From assembly GCF_003063455.1 (NCBI RefSeq), contig NZ_NESN01000004.1, positions 124,001 through 188,000 on the forward strand: a DNA stretch of 64,000 nucleotides, written 5' to 3'. The notes below the pieces were generated by a model that saw only the letters and a program-made list of their open reading frames with translations, had not been told where the DNA came from and made no database searches. Positions 9,496-17,458 of the stretch are shown here, one piece after another. Position 1 is the stretch's first letter. Every line of letters begins with the position of its first letter. Origin of the DNA: Limnohabitans parvus II-B4. Lineage in GTDB: Bacteria > Pseudomonadota > Gammaproteobacteria > Burkholderiales > Burkholderiaceae_C. A program made the translations under genes and the position numbers.

Positions 9496-10278
9496 TCAAT
9501 TGGCCAGCGTCAGCACCACCGGCGCATGGTCGCTCGGTCGCTCGTTCTTGCGAGGCGACCGATCGATCACGCACGCACTGGCACGGGCTTTGAGCGCTGC
9601 AGAAATCAAAATGTGGTCGATTCGCAGACCCCGGTTGCGGCGAAAAGCAAACTCGCGGTAGTCCCACCAGCTGTAGCTTTTCTCGGGCTGCTCAAACAGG
9701 CGAAAGCTGTCGGTGAGTCCCAGGTCGGTCAGGGCTTGGAGTTTTTCGCGCTCGGCCACCGTGCAGTGGATCGTGTCTTTCAGTCCCACCGGGTCCCACA
9801 TGTCGAGTTCGTCAAAAGTGATGTTGTAGTCGCCCAGCAGCACCAGCTGGGGGTGCTTTTGCATCTCGCTGGCCACCCAGTCGCGCAGCGCATCGAGCCA
9901 GCGCATTTTGTAGACAAATTTGTCGCTGTCGGGCGCTTGCCCATTGGGAAAGTACGCACCGATCACCCGCACCGTGCCGCCTGCACCATCGGGGTAGGTG
10001 GCTGCGATCACGCGCGACATGTCGTCTTCAAAGCCGGGGATGTTTTTCACCACATCGGTGCCTTCGGCCTTGGAGATCAGTGCCACGCCGTTGTAGGTTT
10101 TTTGGCCGAACCATTGCGCCTGGTAGCCAGCTTCCGTGAACGCCGCCAGAGGAAACTTGTCGTCGGTCAGTTTGAGCTCTTGCAGGGCCAGCACATCGGT
10201 GGGGTTGGCCGCCAGCCAGTCCAGCACCTGAGGCAGGCGCACCGACAACGAGTTCACATTCCAGGTGGCGATTTTCAT
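9496..10278 (-). CDS. xth: Exodeoxyribonuclease III
   Basis: A 260-residue AP endonuclease/3'-exonuclease of base excision repair. It shows MKIATWNVNSL at the N-terminus, LQELKL (catalytic Glu), GAYFPNGQ, LLGDYNI (Asp/Asn) and the C-terminal SDHAPVVL (Asp-His). Length is normal for the ExoIII/XthA family. It is first in the minus-strand direction after the DUF4337 gene, with a 24-bp gap, so co-transcription with the upstream DUF4337-folA-thyA genes is possible. The 3' end abuts a repeat element. Confidence 0.95.
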   Translation of the reverse strand: MKIATWNVNSLSVRLPQVLDWLAANPTDVLALQELKLTDDKFPLAAFTEAGYQAQWFGQKTYNGVALISKAEGTDVVKNIPGFEDDMSRVIAATYPDGAGGTVRVIGAYFPNGQAPDSDKFVYKMRWLDALRDWVASEMQKHPQLVLLGDYNITFDELDMWDPVGLKDTIHCTVAEREKLQALTDLGLTDSFRLFEQPEKSYSWWDYREFAFRRNRGLRIDHILISAALKARASACVIDRSPRKNERPSDHAPVVLTLAN

Positions 10279-10302
10279 GAAGGACTTAACAAATGGAAGA
10301 AC

Positions 10303-10875
10303 TTAAATGTGGAATGCGGCCAAGCCGCCAATCACCACACCCACTGCACCCGCGCCATACATGACGTATTCGAGCCATTTTTTACGGGTCAGCAGAGCAA
10401 TCGCCGCCATGGCGATGGCCACTTGCAGCACGGTGGTGGCCTGCGCCCAGCGGTGGTGCTGGTGCATTTGCTCGTCAGATTGTTCGTCCCAATGCTTCGA
10501 TTCGGCTTCGAGTTTTTCAGCGGCTGCCTTGATCTCGGCCTTTTCGCCCTTGTAGCGCTTGATTTCGTCCTGATAGAACTCTCTTTTAGCGGGGGTCAAC
10601 TCCATGGCCAGCTCGCTCAGGTTTTGCTTGCTGCTTTTGGCCTGGTAATAGTTCCACTGGTTGGACGCTTCGGTCTTCTTGATGGCGGCATTGTTTTTGT
10701 ACAGACCGGCATTGGCCTGGGTGGCCCCGCCCATGTAACCAAACAGCGCACCCACCGTGGCGATGATGGCGGTGAACATGGCAATGCTGCTGGTGTGCCC
10801 GTCGCCGTGACCTTGCGCTGCGTGCTCCAGCTCGTGGTCATGGGGACCGTGAACGTGAAAACCGTGTCCTGACAT
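10303..10875 (-). CDS. DUF4337 family membrane protein
   Basis: A 190-residue protein. I choose the start at 10875 (MSGHGFHVHGPHDHELEH) because it follows an AGGAGA ribosome-binding site; a longer reading adds 22 unrelated residues. It has a His-rich N-terminus, a first membrane segment (SIAMFTAIIATVGALFGYMG), a long charged helical region of about residues 70-140 (coiled coil likely), and two C-terminal hydrophobic segments ending in a Gly-rich helix. Function of DUF4337 is unknown. The gene sits between folA and xth; the His-rich tail could bind metal, which is only a suggestion. Confidence 0.85.
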   Translation of the reverse strand: MSGHGFHVHGPHDHELEHAAQGHGDGHTSSIAMFTAIIATVGALFGYMGGATQANAGLYKNNAAIKKTEASNQWNYYQAKSSKQNLSELAMELTPAKREFYQDEIKRYKGEKAEIKAAAEKLEAESKHWDEQSDEQMHQHHRWAQATTVLQVAIAMAAIALLTRKKWLEYVMYGAGAVGVVIGGLAAFHI

Positions 10876-10885
10876 GCGTGTCTCC

Positions 10886-11374
10886 TCAGATGGCTTGTTG
10901 GTATGTGACAAAACTGAATGGCAGGCCATTGGCCGCCACATGCGATTCGCGCTGGACTTCGGCCCAACCTGCGCCTAGCACAGGGGCGAAGGCATCGCCG
11001 TCAAAGTCGGCGTCGATCTCTGTGACGACAGCGGTGCTGGCCAGGGGCTCGGCTTGGCGGTAGATTTCGGCGCCGCCCATGATCCAGGCGTCGGCCACAT
11101 CGCCGCACAGGCGCATGGCCTCTTCGATCGAGCTGGCCCGCAACGCACCTTCGGCCTGCCAGTCGGCTTGGCGAGTGACGACGATGTTGACGCGGCCGGG
11201 CAGGGGCCTGAATCGGGCTGGAAGCGAGTCCCAAGTCTTGCGTCCCATGATGACGGGCTGGCCCAGCGTGACGCGCTTGAAATGCGCCAGGTCTTCGGGC
11301 AGATGCCAAGGCATCTGGTTGTCTTTGCCAATCACGCCGTTCCGGGCGCGGGCATAAATGAGGTGCAGCTTCAT
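10886..11374 (-). CDS. folA: Dihydrofolate reductase
   Basis: A 162-residue enzyme reducing dihydrofolate to tetrahydrofolate with NADPH. Start chosen at MKLHLIYARARNGVIG, matching the family's first strand; the longer frame adds 16 residues read from the thyA end. It shows PWHLPEDLAHFK (substrate-site Asp/Glu region), VIMGRKTWDSLP and AWIMGGAEIYRQ, the classical folate and cofactor motifs. It lies 11 bp downstream of thyA, the usual functional pair: ThyA makes dihydrofolate and FolA recycles it. Confidence 0.96.
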   Translation of the reverse strand: MKLHLIYARARNGVIGKDNQMPWHLPEDLAHFKRVTLGQPVIMGRKTWDSLPARFRPLPGRVNIVVTRQADWQAEGALRASSIEEAMRLCGDVADAWIMGGAEIYRQAEPLASTAVVTEIDADFDGDAFAPVLGAGWAEVQRESHVAANGLPFSFVTYQQAI

Positions 11375-11385
11375 CCCGCTGGGCC

Positions 11386-12237
11386 TCAGACAGCCACGGG
11401 CGCTTTGATGGCCGGGTGGCATTCGTAGCCCACGACCTCGAAGTCTTCAAACTCGTAATCGAAGATCGACGCTGGCTTGCGTTTGATGTTGAGCGTGGGG
11501 TAGGCCATGGGCGCACGGCTGAGCTGCAATTCCACCTGCTCGTGGTGGTTGCTGTAAATATGGCAATCCCCCCCCGTCCAGATGAAGTCACCCACATCCA
11601 TGTCGCATTGCTGCGCCACCATGTGGGTCAGCAAGGCATAGCTGGCGATGTTGAAGGGCACACCCAGAAAGATGTCGGCGCTGCGCTGGTAGAGCTGGCA
11701 GCTCAGGCGCGGCTTGTCTCCTGCTTTTTGCGGTGGCGCCACATAGAACTGGAAGAACGCATGGCAAGGCATGAGCGCCATCTGGTCCAGCTCGGCCACG
11801 TTCCAGGCGCTCACGATGATGCGGCGACTGTCAGGATTGTTTTTGAGCGTATCCATGACCTGCTGCATCTGATCAATGTGACCGCCGCCCGGGGTCGGCC
11901 AGCTGCGCCACTGCACGCCATAAACGGGACCGAGCGAGCCGTCTTCGCGAGCCCACTCATCCCAAATGGTGCAGCCGCGCTCTTGCAGCCACTTCACATT
12001 GCTGTCGCCGCGCAGAAACCACAGCAACTCCACAATGATGGCCCGCAAAAAAACCTTCTTGGTGGTGACCAGCGGGAAGCCCTCGTTCAGGTCAAACCGC
12101 ATCTGGTGGCCAAACACGCTGCGCGTGCCGGTGCCGGTGCGGTCTCCCTTTTGCACGCCCGTCGTGTAGACGTGGCGCATGAAGTCTTCGTACTGGCTGC
12201 GAACAGGGCGGAGATGGGGCTGGGCAGGGGTGTTCAT
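11386..12237 (-). CDS. thyA: Thymidylate synthase
   Basis: A 283-residue enzyme that makes dTMP from dUMP using methylene-tetrahydrofolate. The start is set at 12237 ([20 protein letters not shown]); a longer open frame to 12603 runs into the divergent PpiC gene and is not ThyA-like. Visible motifs are [23 protein letters not shown], the nucleophile Cys158 in [12 protein letters not shown], and [33 protein letters not shown]. Full length. Upstream gene of a probable thyA-folA operon, divergent from the PpiC gene over 72 bp. Confidence 0.97.
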   Translation of the reverse strand: MNTPAQPHLRPVRSQYEDFMRHVYTTGVQKGDRTGTGTRSVFGHQMRFDLNEGFPLVTTKKVFLRAIIVELLWFLRGDSNVKWLQERGCTIWDEWAREDGSLGPVYGVQWRSWPTPGGGHIDQMQQVMDTLKNNPDSRRIIVSAWNVAELDQMALMPCHAFFQFYVAPPQKAGDKPRLSCQLYQRSADIFLGVPFNIASYALLTHMVAQQCDMDVGDFIWTGGDCHIYSNHHEQVELQLSRAPMAYPTLNIKRKPASIFDYEFEDFEVVGYECHPAIKAPVAV

Positions 12238-12309
12238 GGTCGCTGAGTTTAAGTCAATAGGACGTTGTATCCTTGATACCGAATTTCTTGTTTGGCTGAA
12301 AGGTGAAGG

Positions 12310-13110
12310 ATGTTTCGAAAGCACTGGATGAGACGATGGGGGCTGACAGCCACTTGCTTGTTTGCGTTTGCTTCTCAGGCCGCCGACGCCCCAGTGGCCG
12401 TGGTCAACGGCGTGTCCATCGCTGCCCGCCTGATGGACCGCAATGTGCAAGCGAACGTGGCCCAGGGCCAAAAAGACACGCCCGAGTTGCGAGCCGCGCT
12501 CAAACAAGAGCTGGTGGCGCGTGAGCTGATGGTCCAAGAGGCACAAAAGCGTGGCCTCGACAAATTGCCCACCACACAAGACGCCTTGCTGGCGATGCGC
12601 CAAAACCTGTTGATCGAGTTGGTGTTGAACGACGAGTTCACCAAAAACCCGATCTCCGAGGCAGAGCTGAAGACCGAATACGAGCGCCAGGTCAAAGCCT
12701 TGAAGGCGGCGGGCGACCTGCAGCAGTTCCAGATCTCGACCATCGTGCTGGCCACCGAAGCCGATGCCCGTTCGGTGATGACGGCCATGCGCTCAGGCCA
12801 GGCCTTTGATGACTTGGCCAAGTCCCGTTCGATGGACCCGAGCAAAGACAAAGGCGGTGACTTGGGCTGGTTCTTGCCCGATCAGATTGCCCCGGCCATT
12901 TCCAATGTGGTGGTCAACTTGGCACCCGGCGCGGTGTCGGCCGCCCCGATTCAGGTCGGCCCTTACTGGCATGTGGTCAAGCTGGCGGGCAAGCGCCCTT
13001 ACCAGGTGCCGGGTTTTGACGAGAGCAAAAACCTGCTGCAATCCGCCGTGGTCCAGAACCGCCGCACTGCTTTGCTTAAGAAGTTGACCGATGCGGCTGT
13101 GGTGAAGTGA
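12310..13110 (+). CDS. Exported PpiC-type peptidyl-prolyl cis-trans isomerase
   Basis: A 266-residue SurA/PpiC-family protein. It has an N-terminal signal peptide (basic [11 protein letters not shown], hydrophobic core, ASQAAD cleavage region), a helical SurA-N-like domain of about residues 30-125, then a parvulin domain with [44 protein letters not shown] and [13 protein letters not shown]. It is expected to help fold periplasmic or outer-membrane proteins. The gene is divergent from thyA. Downstream is a low-GC patch with a DUF4160 remnant starting 66 bp after the stop. Confidence 0.9.
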   Translation: MFRKHWMRRWGLTATCLFAFASQAADAPVAVVNGVSIAARLMDRNVQANVAQGQKDTPELRAALKQELVARELMVQEAQKRGLDKLPTTQDALLAMRQNLLIELVLNDEFTKNPISEAELKTEYERQVKALKAAGDLQQFQISTIVLATEADARSVMTAMRSGQAFDDLAKSRSMDPSKDKGGDLGWFLPDQIAPAISNVVVNLAPGAVSAAPIQVGPYWHVVKLAGKRPYQVPGFDESKNLLQSAVVQNRRTALLKKLTDAAVVK

Positions 13111-13175
13111 GCTTTTGGGTGGAGAGGGGGTTTCAGCGTCAAACGCCCCCTGAGTTAGGTGGGAGTTTGTCTTCA

Positions 13176-13334
13176 ATGGATATTGCAATGCTCACGATTT
13201 CCGGTGGAGAGTTGCCACGAAGGGCGCAAGAATTGGTTCTTGATTGGGCTGAACTGCATCAGCAAGAATTGTTGGAAGATTGGCGTATGTGCATGGAAAA
13301 GCAACAGCCAAAACCTATCGCACCACTGAAATAA
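13176..13334 (+). pseudogene. DUF4160 protein, N-terminally truncated remnant
   Basis: Fifty-two codons from ATG 13176 (MDIAMLTISGGELPRRAQ) match the C-terminal half of DUF4160, including GGELPRRAQELVLDWAELH, QELLEDW and a PKPIAPL ending. The conserved N-terminal half, with its Tyr/His-rich HxPPHFHA-type region, is missing: upstream sequence runs straight into the PpiC 3' end. Base composition is clearly lower in GC than the neighbours, suggesting recent transfer. It could still be expressed as a short protein. DUF4160 and DUF2442 genes commonly sit together and have been proposed as toxin-antitoxin-like pairs; function here is unproven. Confidence 0.7.
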
Positions 13335-13342
13335 GGTCACAC

Positions 13343-13597
13343 ATGGATTGGGATGTTATCTCTGTCAAACCTGTGGCGCATTTGGCGCTCATGGTTCAAT
13401 TTGCAGATGGCACTGAGGGAGGGGTGCGGTTTGAACCTAGCCACCTGACTGGTGTGTTCGCCACACTTAAAGACCCATCGGTTTTTGCGCAGGCCTTTGT
13501 AGATGGTGGCGCGGTCTCTTGGCCCGGGGACTTGGATTTGGCCCCCGATGCGATGTATCAGGCCATTAAATCCCACGGTGAGTGGGTGCTGCGCTGA
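13343..13597 (+). CDS. DUF2442 family protein
   Basis: An 84-residue protein starting at ATG 13343 (MDWDVISVKPVAHLALMVQF). It has the DUF2442 pattern: an N-terminal strand pair, FADGTEGGVRFEP, then LKDPSVFAQAFVDGGAVSWPGDLDLAPDAMY. The start sits 8 bp after the stop of the DUF4160 remnant, as in intact two-gene pairs. The local low GC matches that remnant and not the flanking genes. A role as partner or antitoxin of DUF4160 is a family-level hypothesis; with its partner truncated, this gene may be a survivor of a decayed module. Confidence 0.8.
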   Translation: MDWDVISVKPVAHLALMVQFADGTEGGVRFEPSHLTGVFATLKDPSVFAQAFVDGGAVSWPGDLDLAPDAMYQAIKSHGEWVLR

Positions 13598-13603
13598 CCT
13601 AAC

Positions 13604-15049
13604 TTATTTTCCCAGCACCCGCCCAGGGTTGAGCAGGTTTTGCGGGTCCAGGGCTTTTTTCACCGCCCGCATCATGGCCAAGGCCGTGGGGTCTTTGTAA
13701 AGCGGCAGCTTGTTCACTTTTTGCTCGCCAACGCCGTGTTCGGCACTGATGGAGCCGCCAAAGCGTTTGACTTGGTCAAACACCCAAGTGTTCACCTTGT
13801 CTTCGAACTCGCGTAAAAAGGCTTGGCCATCGGCCCCTTCGGGCGCTTGCACGTTGTAGTGCAGATTGCCATCGCCCAGGTGCCCAAAATCCACCATGCG
13901 CACGCCGGGCACTTCGCGGGCCAGCAGGGCATCGGTCTCGGCCACGAAGGCCGGGATTCGTGAAACCGGGATGCTGATGTCGTGTTTGATGTTCAGGCCT
14001 TCTTGGGCCTGCGCCATCGTGATGCTTTCGCGGATGTGCCACAGGCCTTTGGCCTGCGTCAGGTTTTCGGCGACCACGGCGTCGGACGCGTAGCCTTGTT
14101 CCAACGCGGCTTCGAGCAGGGCTTCAAATTGGCTGCGGGCGTGTTGTTCGTTTTCGCTGTCGGAGTTTTCGAGCAGCACACACCAAGGGGTGCCTTGCCA
14201 CAAGGGCACGCGCAGTTGGGGGTAGTGCTTGTCGACCAGACCCAGGGCAAACTGGTTCATGACTTCAAACCCCGTGAGGCCCGGGCCCAGGCGCTGGTGC
14301 GCCAAGCCCAGCAGTTGCACTGCTGCTTCCATGCTGGGCACAGCGGCCCAAGCGGTCAGCTGCGCGGCGGGCTGGGGGTAGAGCTTCATGGTGGCGGCGG
14401 TGATGATGCCCAGCGTGCCTTCGCTGCCGATCATCAGGTTGCGCAAGTCGTAGCCGGTGTTGTCTTTGCGCAGGCCGCTCAAGCCGTGCCAGATGTCGCC
14501 TTGGGCGTTGACCACTTCCAGGCCCAGGCACAGCTCGCGGGTGTTGCCGTAGCGCACCACCTGTGTGCCGCCTGCGTTGGTGCCCAGGTTGCCGCCGATG
14601 GTGCAGCTGCCTTCGGCGCCCAAGCTCAGGGGAAACAGAAAACCTGCGGCCTCGGCGGCAGCTTGCAGGTTTTGCAGCACGCAACCGGCTTCCACGGTGA
14701 TGGTGAGGTTGGCTGGGTCGATGGCCCGCACGGCGTTCATGCGGGTCATGCTCAAAACAATTTGTGTGCCCGAGCCGTTGGGCACCCCCCCCACCACCAG
14801 CCCGGTGTTGCCGCCTTGCGGCACGATGGGGGTGTTGGCCGCTGCACAGGCTTTGACCACGGCGGCCACTTCGCTTGTGTTGCCCGGACGCACCACGGCC
14901 AAGGCACGACCTTTGACGCGTTTGCGCCAGTCTTGCTCCCACGGGCTGAGGTCGGTGGCCGGGTCTTCGTGGGTGAGGACGTTGGCGGAGCCACAAATCT
15001 GGCGCAGCTCGGTGATCAGGGGTGTACTGGGCTGGGGGCTTGTGGTCAT
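13604..15049 (-). CDS. FAD-linked oxidase (D-lactate/D-2-hydroxyglutarate dehydrogenase type)
   Basis: A 481-residue flavoprotein of the vanillyl-alcohol-oxidase fold. The N-terminal FAD-binding domain shows IVPQGGNTGLVVGG, LSLGAEGSCTIGGNLGTNAGG and IGSEGTLGIITAATMKLYPQ. The C-terminal cap has the FAD-linked oxidase C signature: KHDISIPVSRIPAF, MVDFGHLGDGNLHYNV and SAEHGVGEQKVNKLP, whose His residues bind metal and 2-hydroxyacid. Oxidation of a D-2-hydroxyacid to a 2-oxoacid is likely; D-2-hydroxyglutarate or D-lactate cannot be separated by eye. It is followed, in the minus direction, by the DUF2442 gene on the opposite strand 6 bp away. Confidence 0.88.
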   Translation of the reverse strand: MTTSPQPSTPLITELRQICGSANVLTHEDPATDLSPWEQDWRKRVKGRALAVVRPGNTSEVAAVVKACAAANTPIVPQGGNTGLVVGGVPNGSGTQIVLSMTRMNAVRAIDPANLTITVEAGCVLQNLQAAAEAAGFLFPLSLGAEGSCTIGGNLGTNAGGTQVVRYGNTRELCLGLEVVNAQGDIWHGLSGLRKDNTGYDLRNLMIGSEGTLGIITAATMKLYPQPAAQLTAWAAVPSMEAAVQLLGLAHQRLGPGLTGFEVMNQFALGLVDKHYPQLRVPLWQGTPWCVLLENSDSENEQHARSQFEALLEAALEQGYASDAVVAENLTQAKGLWHIRESITMAQAQEGLNIKHDISIPVSRIPAFVAETDALLAREVPGVRMVDFGHLGDGNLHYNVQAPEGADGQAFLREFEDKVNTWVFDQVKRFGGSISAEHGVGEQKVNKLPLYKDPTALAMMRAVKKALDPQNLLNPGRVLGK

Positions 15050-15075
15050 GGCTGGGCTCGGGGTTTGAACAGGGT

Positions 15076-15483
15076 TCAGTCACGGGGCACGGGAACGAAG
15101 TTGCCCGTGGCTTTGGCGGCTTTGAATCGGATGCGCACATGCAGGGCGCAGGCGACAAACAAGGTGGTGCACAACAGGGTTTGCAGGCCTGCCAGCGCGT
15201 TGGAGGGCCAGGCATCGCCCCAGGCACGCACCACGCCCTCAATGAAGTACAGCCAGACCAGCATGCTGACCCAGCGGTAGGTGTACATGCGGTTTTTGAG
15301 CAGACCAGACAGCGGAATGCACAAAGGCAAGACCTTGATGGCCCACCAAGAGCCGCCGGGCCGCAAGGGGGCCAACCAAAGCTCCCAAAGCAGGCCCAAA
15401 ACAATCAGGCCGAGCAGGCTGCCCACGGCCATCCAGCGTGTGAAATCGACGCCAGCGGGTGTGTTTTCTGTGTGTGTGTTCAT
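15076..15483 (-). CDS. DUF2069 family inner-membrane protein
   Basis: A 135-residue protein starting at 15483 (MNTHTENTPAGVDFTRWM). It has about four hydrophobic segments: VGSLLGLIVLGLLWELWLA, IKVLPLCIPLSGLL, VSMLVWLYFIEGVVRAW and LLCTTLFVACALHV, as in DUF2069 proteins. The longer open frame to 16170 is antisense to the YihY gene and is rejected. Start codons of this gene and yihY are only 21 bp apart, so their promoters must overlap each other's coding or leader sequences. Function unknown. Confidence 0.85.
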   Translation of the reverse strand: MNTHTENTPAGVDFTRWMAVGSLLGLIVLGLLWELWLAPLRPGGSWWAIKVLPLCIPLSGLLKNRMYTYRWVSMLVWLYFIEGVVRAWGDAWPSNALAGLQTLLCTTLFVACALHVRIRFKAAKATGNFVPVPRD

Positions 15484-15504
15484 TGCGGTGGCATCATACC
15501 GGGC

Positions 15505-16755
15505 ATGCAATCTTCCTTGTCCAAGTCCACTTTGCGTGCGCATTTCGCACTTTGGTGGCAAGAGCTGTCTGTTTTTCCGTGGCGTCAGATGGCGGGCGTC
15601 CTGGCCGAGCGCTTTCGCGATGCCCGTTTGGGTGTGAGTGCCAGTTCGCTCACCTTCACCACCGTGTTGGCTTTGGTGCCCTTGTTTGCCGTGGGTTTGG
15701 CCGTGTTTGCGGCGTTCCCAGTGTTTGGCAAGTTTCAGGACACGATCCAGCGCTGGTTGATCGAGAGCCTGGTGCCCGAGAGCATTGCCCGACAGGTGCT
15801 GAGTTACCTGACCCAGTTTTCCCGCAAGGCCAGCCGTTTGGGCTCGGCGGGTTTGGTGGCGGTGTTGCTGTCGGCGGTGTTTTTGATGGTGACGATCGAA
15901 CGCACCTTGGGCCAGATCTGGCGCTTGCGCCGCCAGCGGCCTTTGCCCCAAAGGGTGCTGTTGTATTGGTCGGCCATCACTTTGGGGCCTTTGCTTTTGG
16001 GCGGCAGTTTGGCGATCACCTCTTATGTGGTGTCGGCATCTCGCGACGTGGTGGATGTGTTGCCGGGCTCGATCCGCTGGTTGCTCGACAGCTTTGAGTT
16101 CTTGTTGCTGACCGCTTGCGTGAGTGGTTTGTACTTTTATGTGCCCTACACCCGCGTGCGTTGGCGTCATGCCATGACGGCGGGGTTTTTTGTGGCGGGG
16201 GCTTTGGAAATCGCCAAAAAGTTGCTGGCCATTTACCTTTTGCAGGTGCCGACCTATTCGGTCATTTACGGGGCTTTTGCGGCACTGCCGATTTTGCTGG
16301 TCTGGATTTACGTGACCTGGGTGATTGTTTTGCTGGGCGCGGTATTGGCCTCCAGCTTGCCTGAGTTAGGCCGGCAGGCGTGGCGAAAACCCGATGGCGC
16401 GGGCTGGGCTTTCCGCTTGGCCTTGGAGGTCCTGGCCGAGTTGAGCGGCGCTAAATCGTCCGCGCATCGCGGCTTCAGCACCGACGATCTGGCTGAGCGC
16501 TTGCGTGTAGAGCCGAGCGAGCTTCGGCAAGTGTTGGAGGTGTTGCAAAGTTTGGACTGGGTGGGCCGCTTGACCGAGCAAAACGACCAAGGGCAAGCAC
16601 GTCAAGTGTTGTTGATCGACCCCGCCCAGGCGAGCGTGGCACCGTTGGCCGACCGGCTGTTGGTGCTCAGGGCTTCTGCGTCCGATCCAGTTTGGGTTCA
16701 GACGGGGATGGGCCAAATTCGGGTGGCGCAGTTGCTGCCGGAGCCCACAGCCTGA
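15505..16755 (+). CDS. YihY family inner-membrane protein (virulence factor BrkB-like)
   Basis: A 416-residue protein beginning at ATG 15505 (MQSSLSKSTLRAHF). It has six membrane helices over about residues 35-285, with family motifs FRDARLGVSASSLTFTTVLALVPL, YSVIYGAFAALPILLVWIYVTW and GAVLASSLPE. A soluble C-terminal extension of about 120 residues resembles a winged-helix-like region (STDDLAERLRVEPSELRQVLEVL), typical of the longer betaproteobacterial members. Once called ribonuclease BN by mistake; the true role is unknown. Divergent from DUF2069 over 21 bp. Confidence 0.9.
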   Translation: MQSSLSKSTLRAHFALWWQELSVFPWRQMAGVLAERFRDARLGVSASSLTFTTVLALVPLFAVGLAVFAAFPVFGKFQDTIQRWLIESLVPESIARQVLSYLTQFSRKASRLGSAGLVAVLLSAVFLMVTIERTLGQIWRLRRQRPLPQRVLLYWSAITLGPLLLGGSLAITSYVVSASRDVVDVLPGSIRWLLDSFEFLLLTACVSGLYFYVPYTRVRWRHAMTAGFFVAGALEIAKKLLAIYLLQVPTYSVIYGAFAALPILLVWIYVTWVIVLLGAVLASSLPELGRQAWRKPDGAGWAFRLALEVLAELSGAKSSAHRGFSTDDLAERLRVEPSELRQVLEVLQSLDWVGRLTEQNDQGQARQVLLIDPAQASVAPLADRLLVLRASASDPVWVQTGMGQIRVAQLLPEPTA

Positions 16756-17112
16756 TGTCATTCCGGCGCATGTGTCACCCCCAACGCATTCGTCACCCCC
16801 GGCACATGTGTCATACCCGGCACATGTGTCATATCCGGCACATGTGTCATACCCGGCTTGACCGGGTATCCATGGCTGACGAAGGCATGGACCCCCGATC
16901 GAGTCGGGGGTGGCAAGTCAAGGGCAGTCGGGGGCGGCAAGGTTTTGTCATACCCGGCTTGACCGGGTATCCATGGCCGCCGAAGGCATGGTCCCCCGAT
17001 CAGGTCGGGGGTGACAAGTCAAGGTGAGTCGGGGCTGACAAGTCAGGGTGAGTCGGGGCTGACAAGTCAGGGTGAGTCGGGGGCGTCAAGTCAAGGTGAG
17101 CCGGGGGTGATA
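16756..17112 (+). repeat. Double-hairpin repeat elements: two cores flanked by 18-bp and 24-bp terminal arrays
   Basis: Left ends (TGTCA or variant) lie at 16756, 16773, 16791, 16809, 16827 and 16845, period 18 bp except the first step (17). Core A is at 16845-16915, then a short degenerate right-end unit, then core B at 16946-17016. Right ends lie at 17012, 17036, 17060, 17084 and 17108, an exact 24-bp period. This fills the entire 360-bp convergent gap between yihY and the DUF962 gene. Confidence 0.88.
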
Positions 17113-17117
17113 AATTT

Positions 17118-17441
17118 TCAAAAATTCACCCGTCCGCGCCACATGTCGCGGTACATGACCCAGTCGCCCATGAAGCTGTAGAGCGGGCGTTTGAAGCTGG
17201 CGGGCTTGTTCTTCTCGAACACAAAATGCCCGATCCAGGCGCAGCCGTAGCCGCACAGCAAGCCATACAGAAAGTACTGGGGTTTGCCGGTCACGGCCAG
17301 CATGGCCAGACACATCAGACTCAATGTGCTGCCCACAAAATGCATGCGTCGGCAGGTGCGGTTGCTGTGCTCGCTCAGGTAAAAGGGGTAGAACTCGGCA
17401 AAGCTGGTGTGCTGAGGCGCTTGTGTTTCGGTGGTGTCCAT
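17118..17441 (-). CDS. DUF962 / Mpo1-like membrane protein
   Basis: A 107-residue protein from 17441 (MDTTETQAPQHTSFAEFYPFYL). Family features are YLSEHSNRTCRRMHFVGST (with the conserved His/Arg segment), hydrophobic LSLMCLAMLAVTG and FLYGLLCGYGCAWIGHFVFEKNKPASFKRPLYSFMGDWVMYRDM. The yeast homologue Mpo1 is an Fe(II)-dependent dioxygenase acting on 2-hydroxy fatty acids, and the paired His residues here are compatible with that. Bacterial function is not established. It is 17 bp downstream of the P450 gene, so a hydrolase-P450-DUF962 operon is likely. Confidence 0.85.
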   Translation of the reverse strand: MDTTETQAPQHTSFAEFYPFYLSEHSNRTCRRMHFVGSTLSLMCLAMLAVTGKPQYFLYGLLCGYGCAWIGHFVFEKNKPASFKRPLYSFMGDWVMYRDMWRGRVNF

Positions 17442-17458
17442 GGCTTGTCTCCTGGTGC

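Noticed and set aside
16756..17112. CRISPR-like regular repeats
   Set aside because: Units are contiguous with no spacers, only 15-24 bp long, and are the ends of neighbouring hairpin elements; no cas genes are present.
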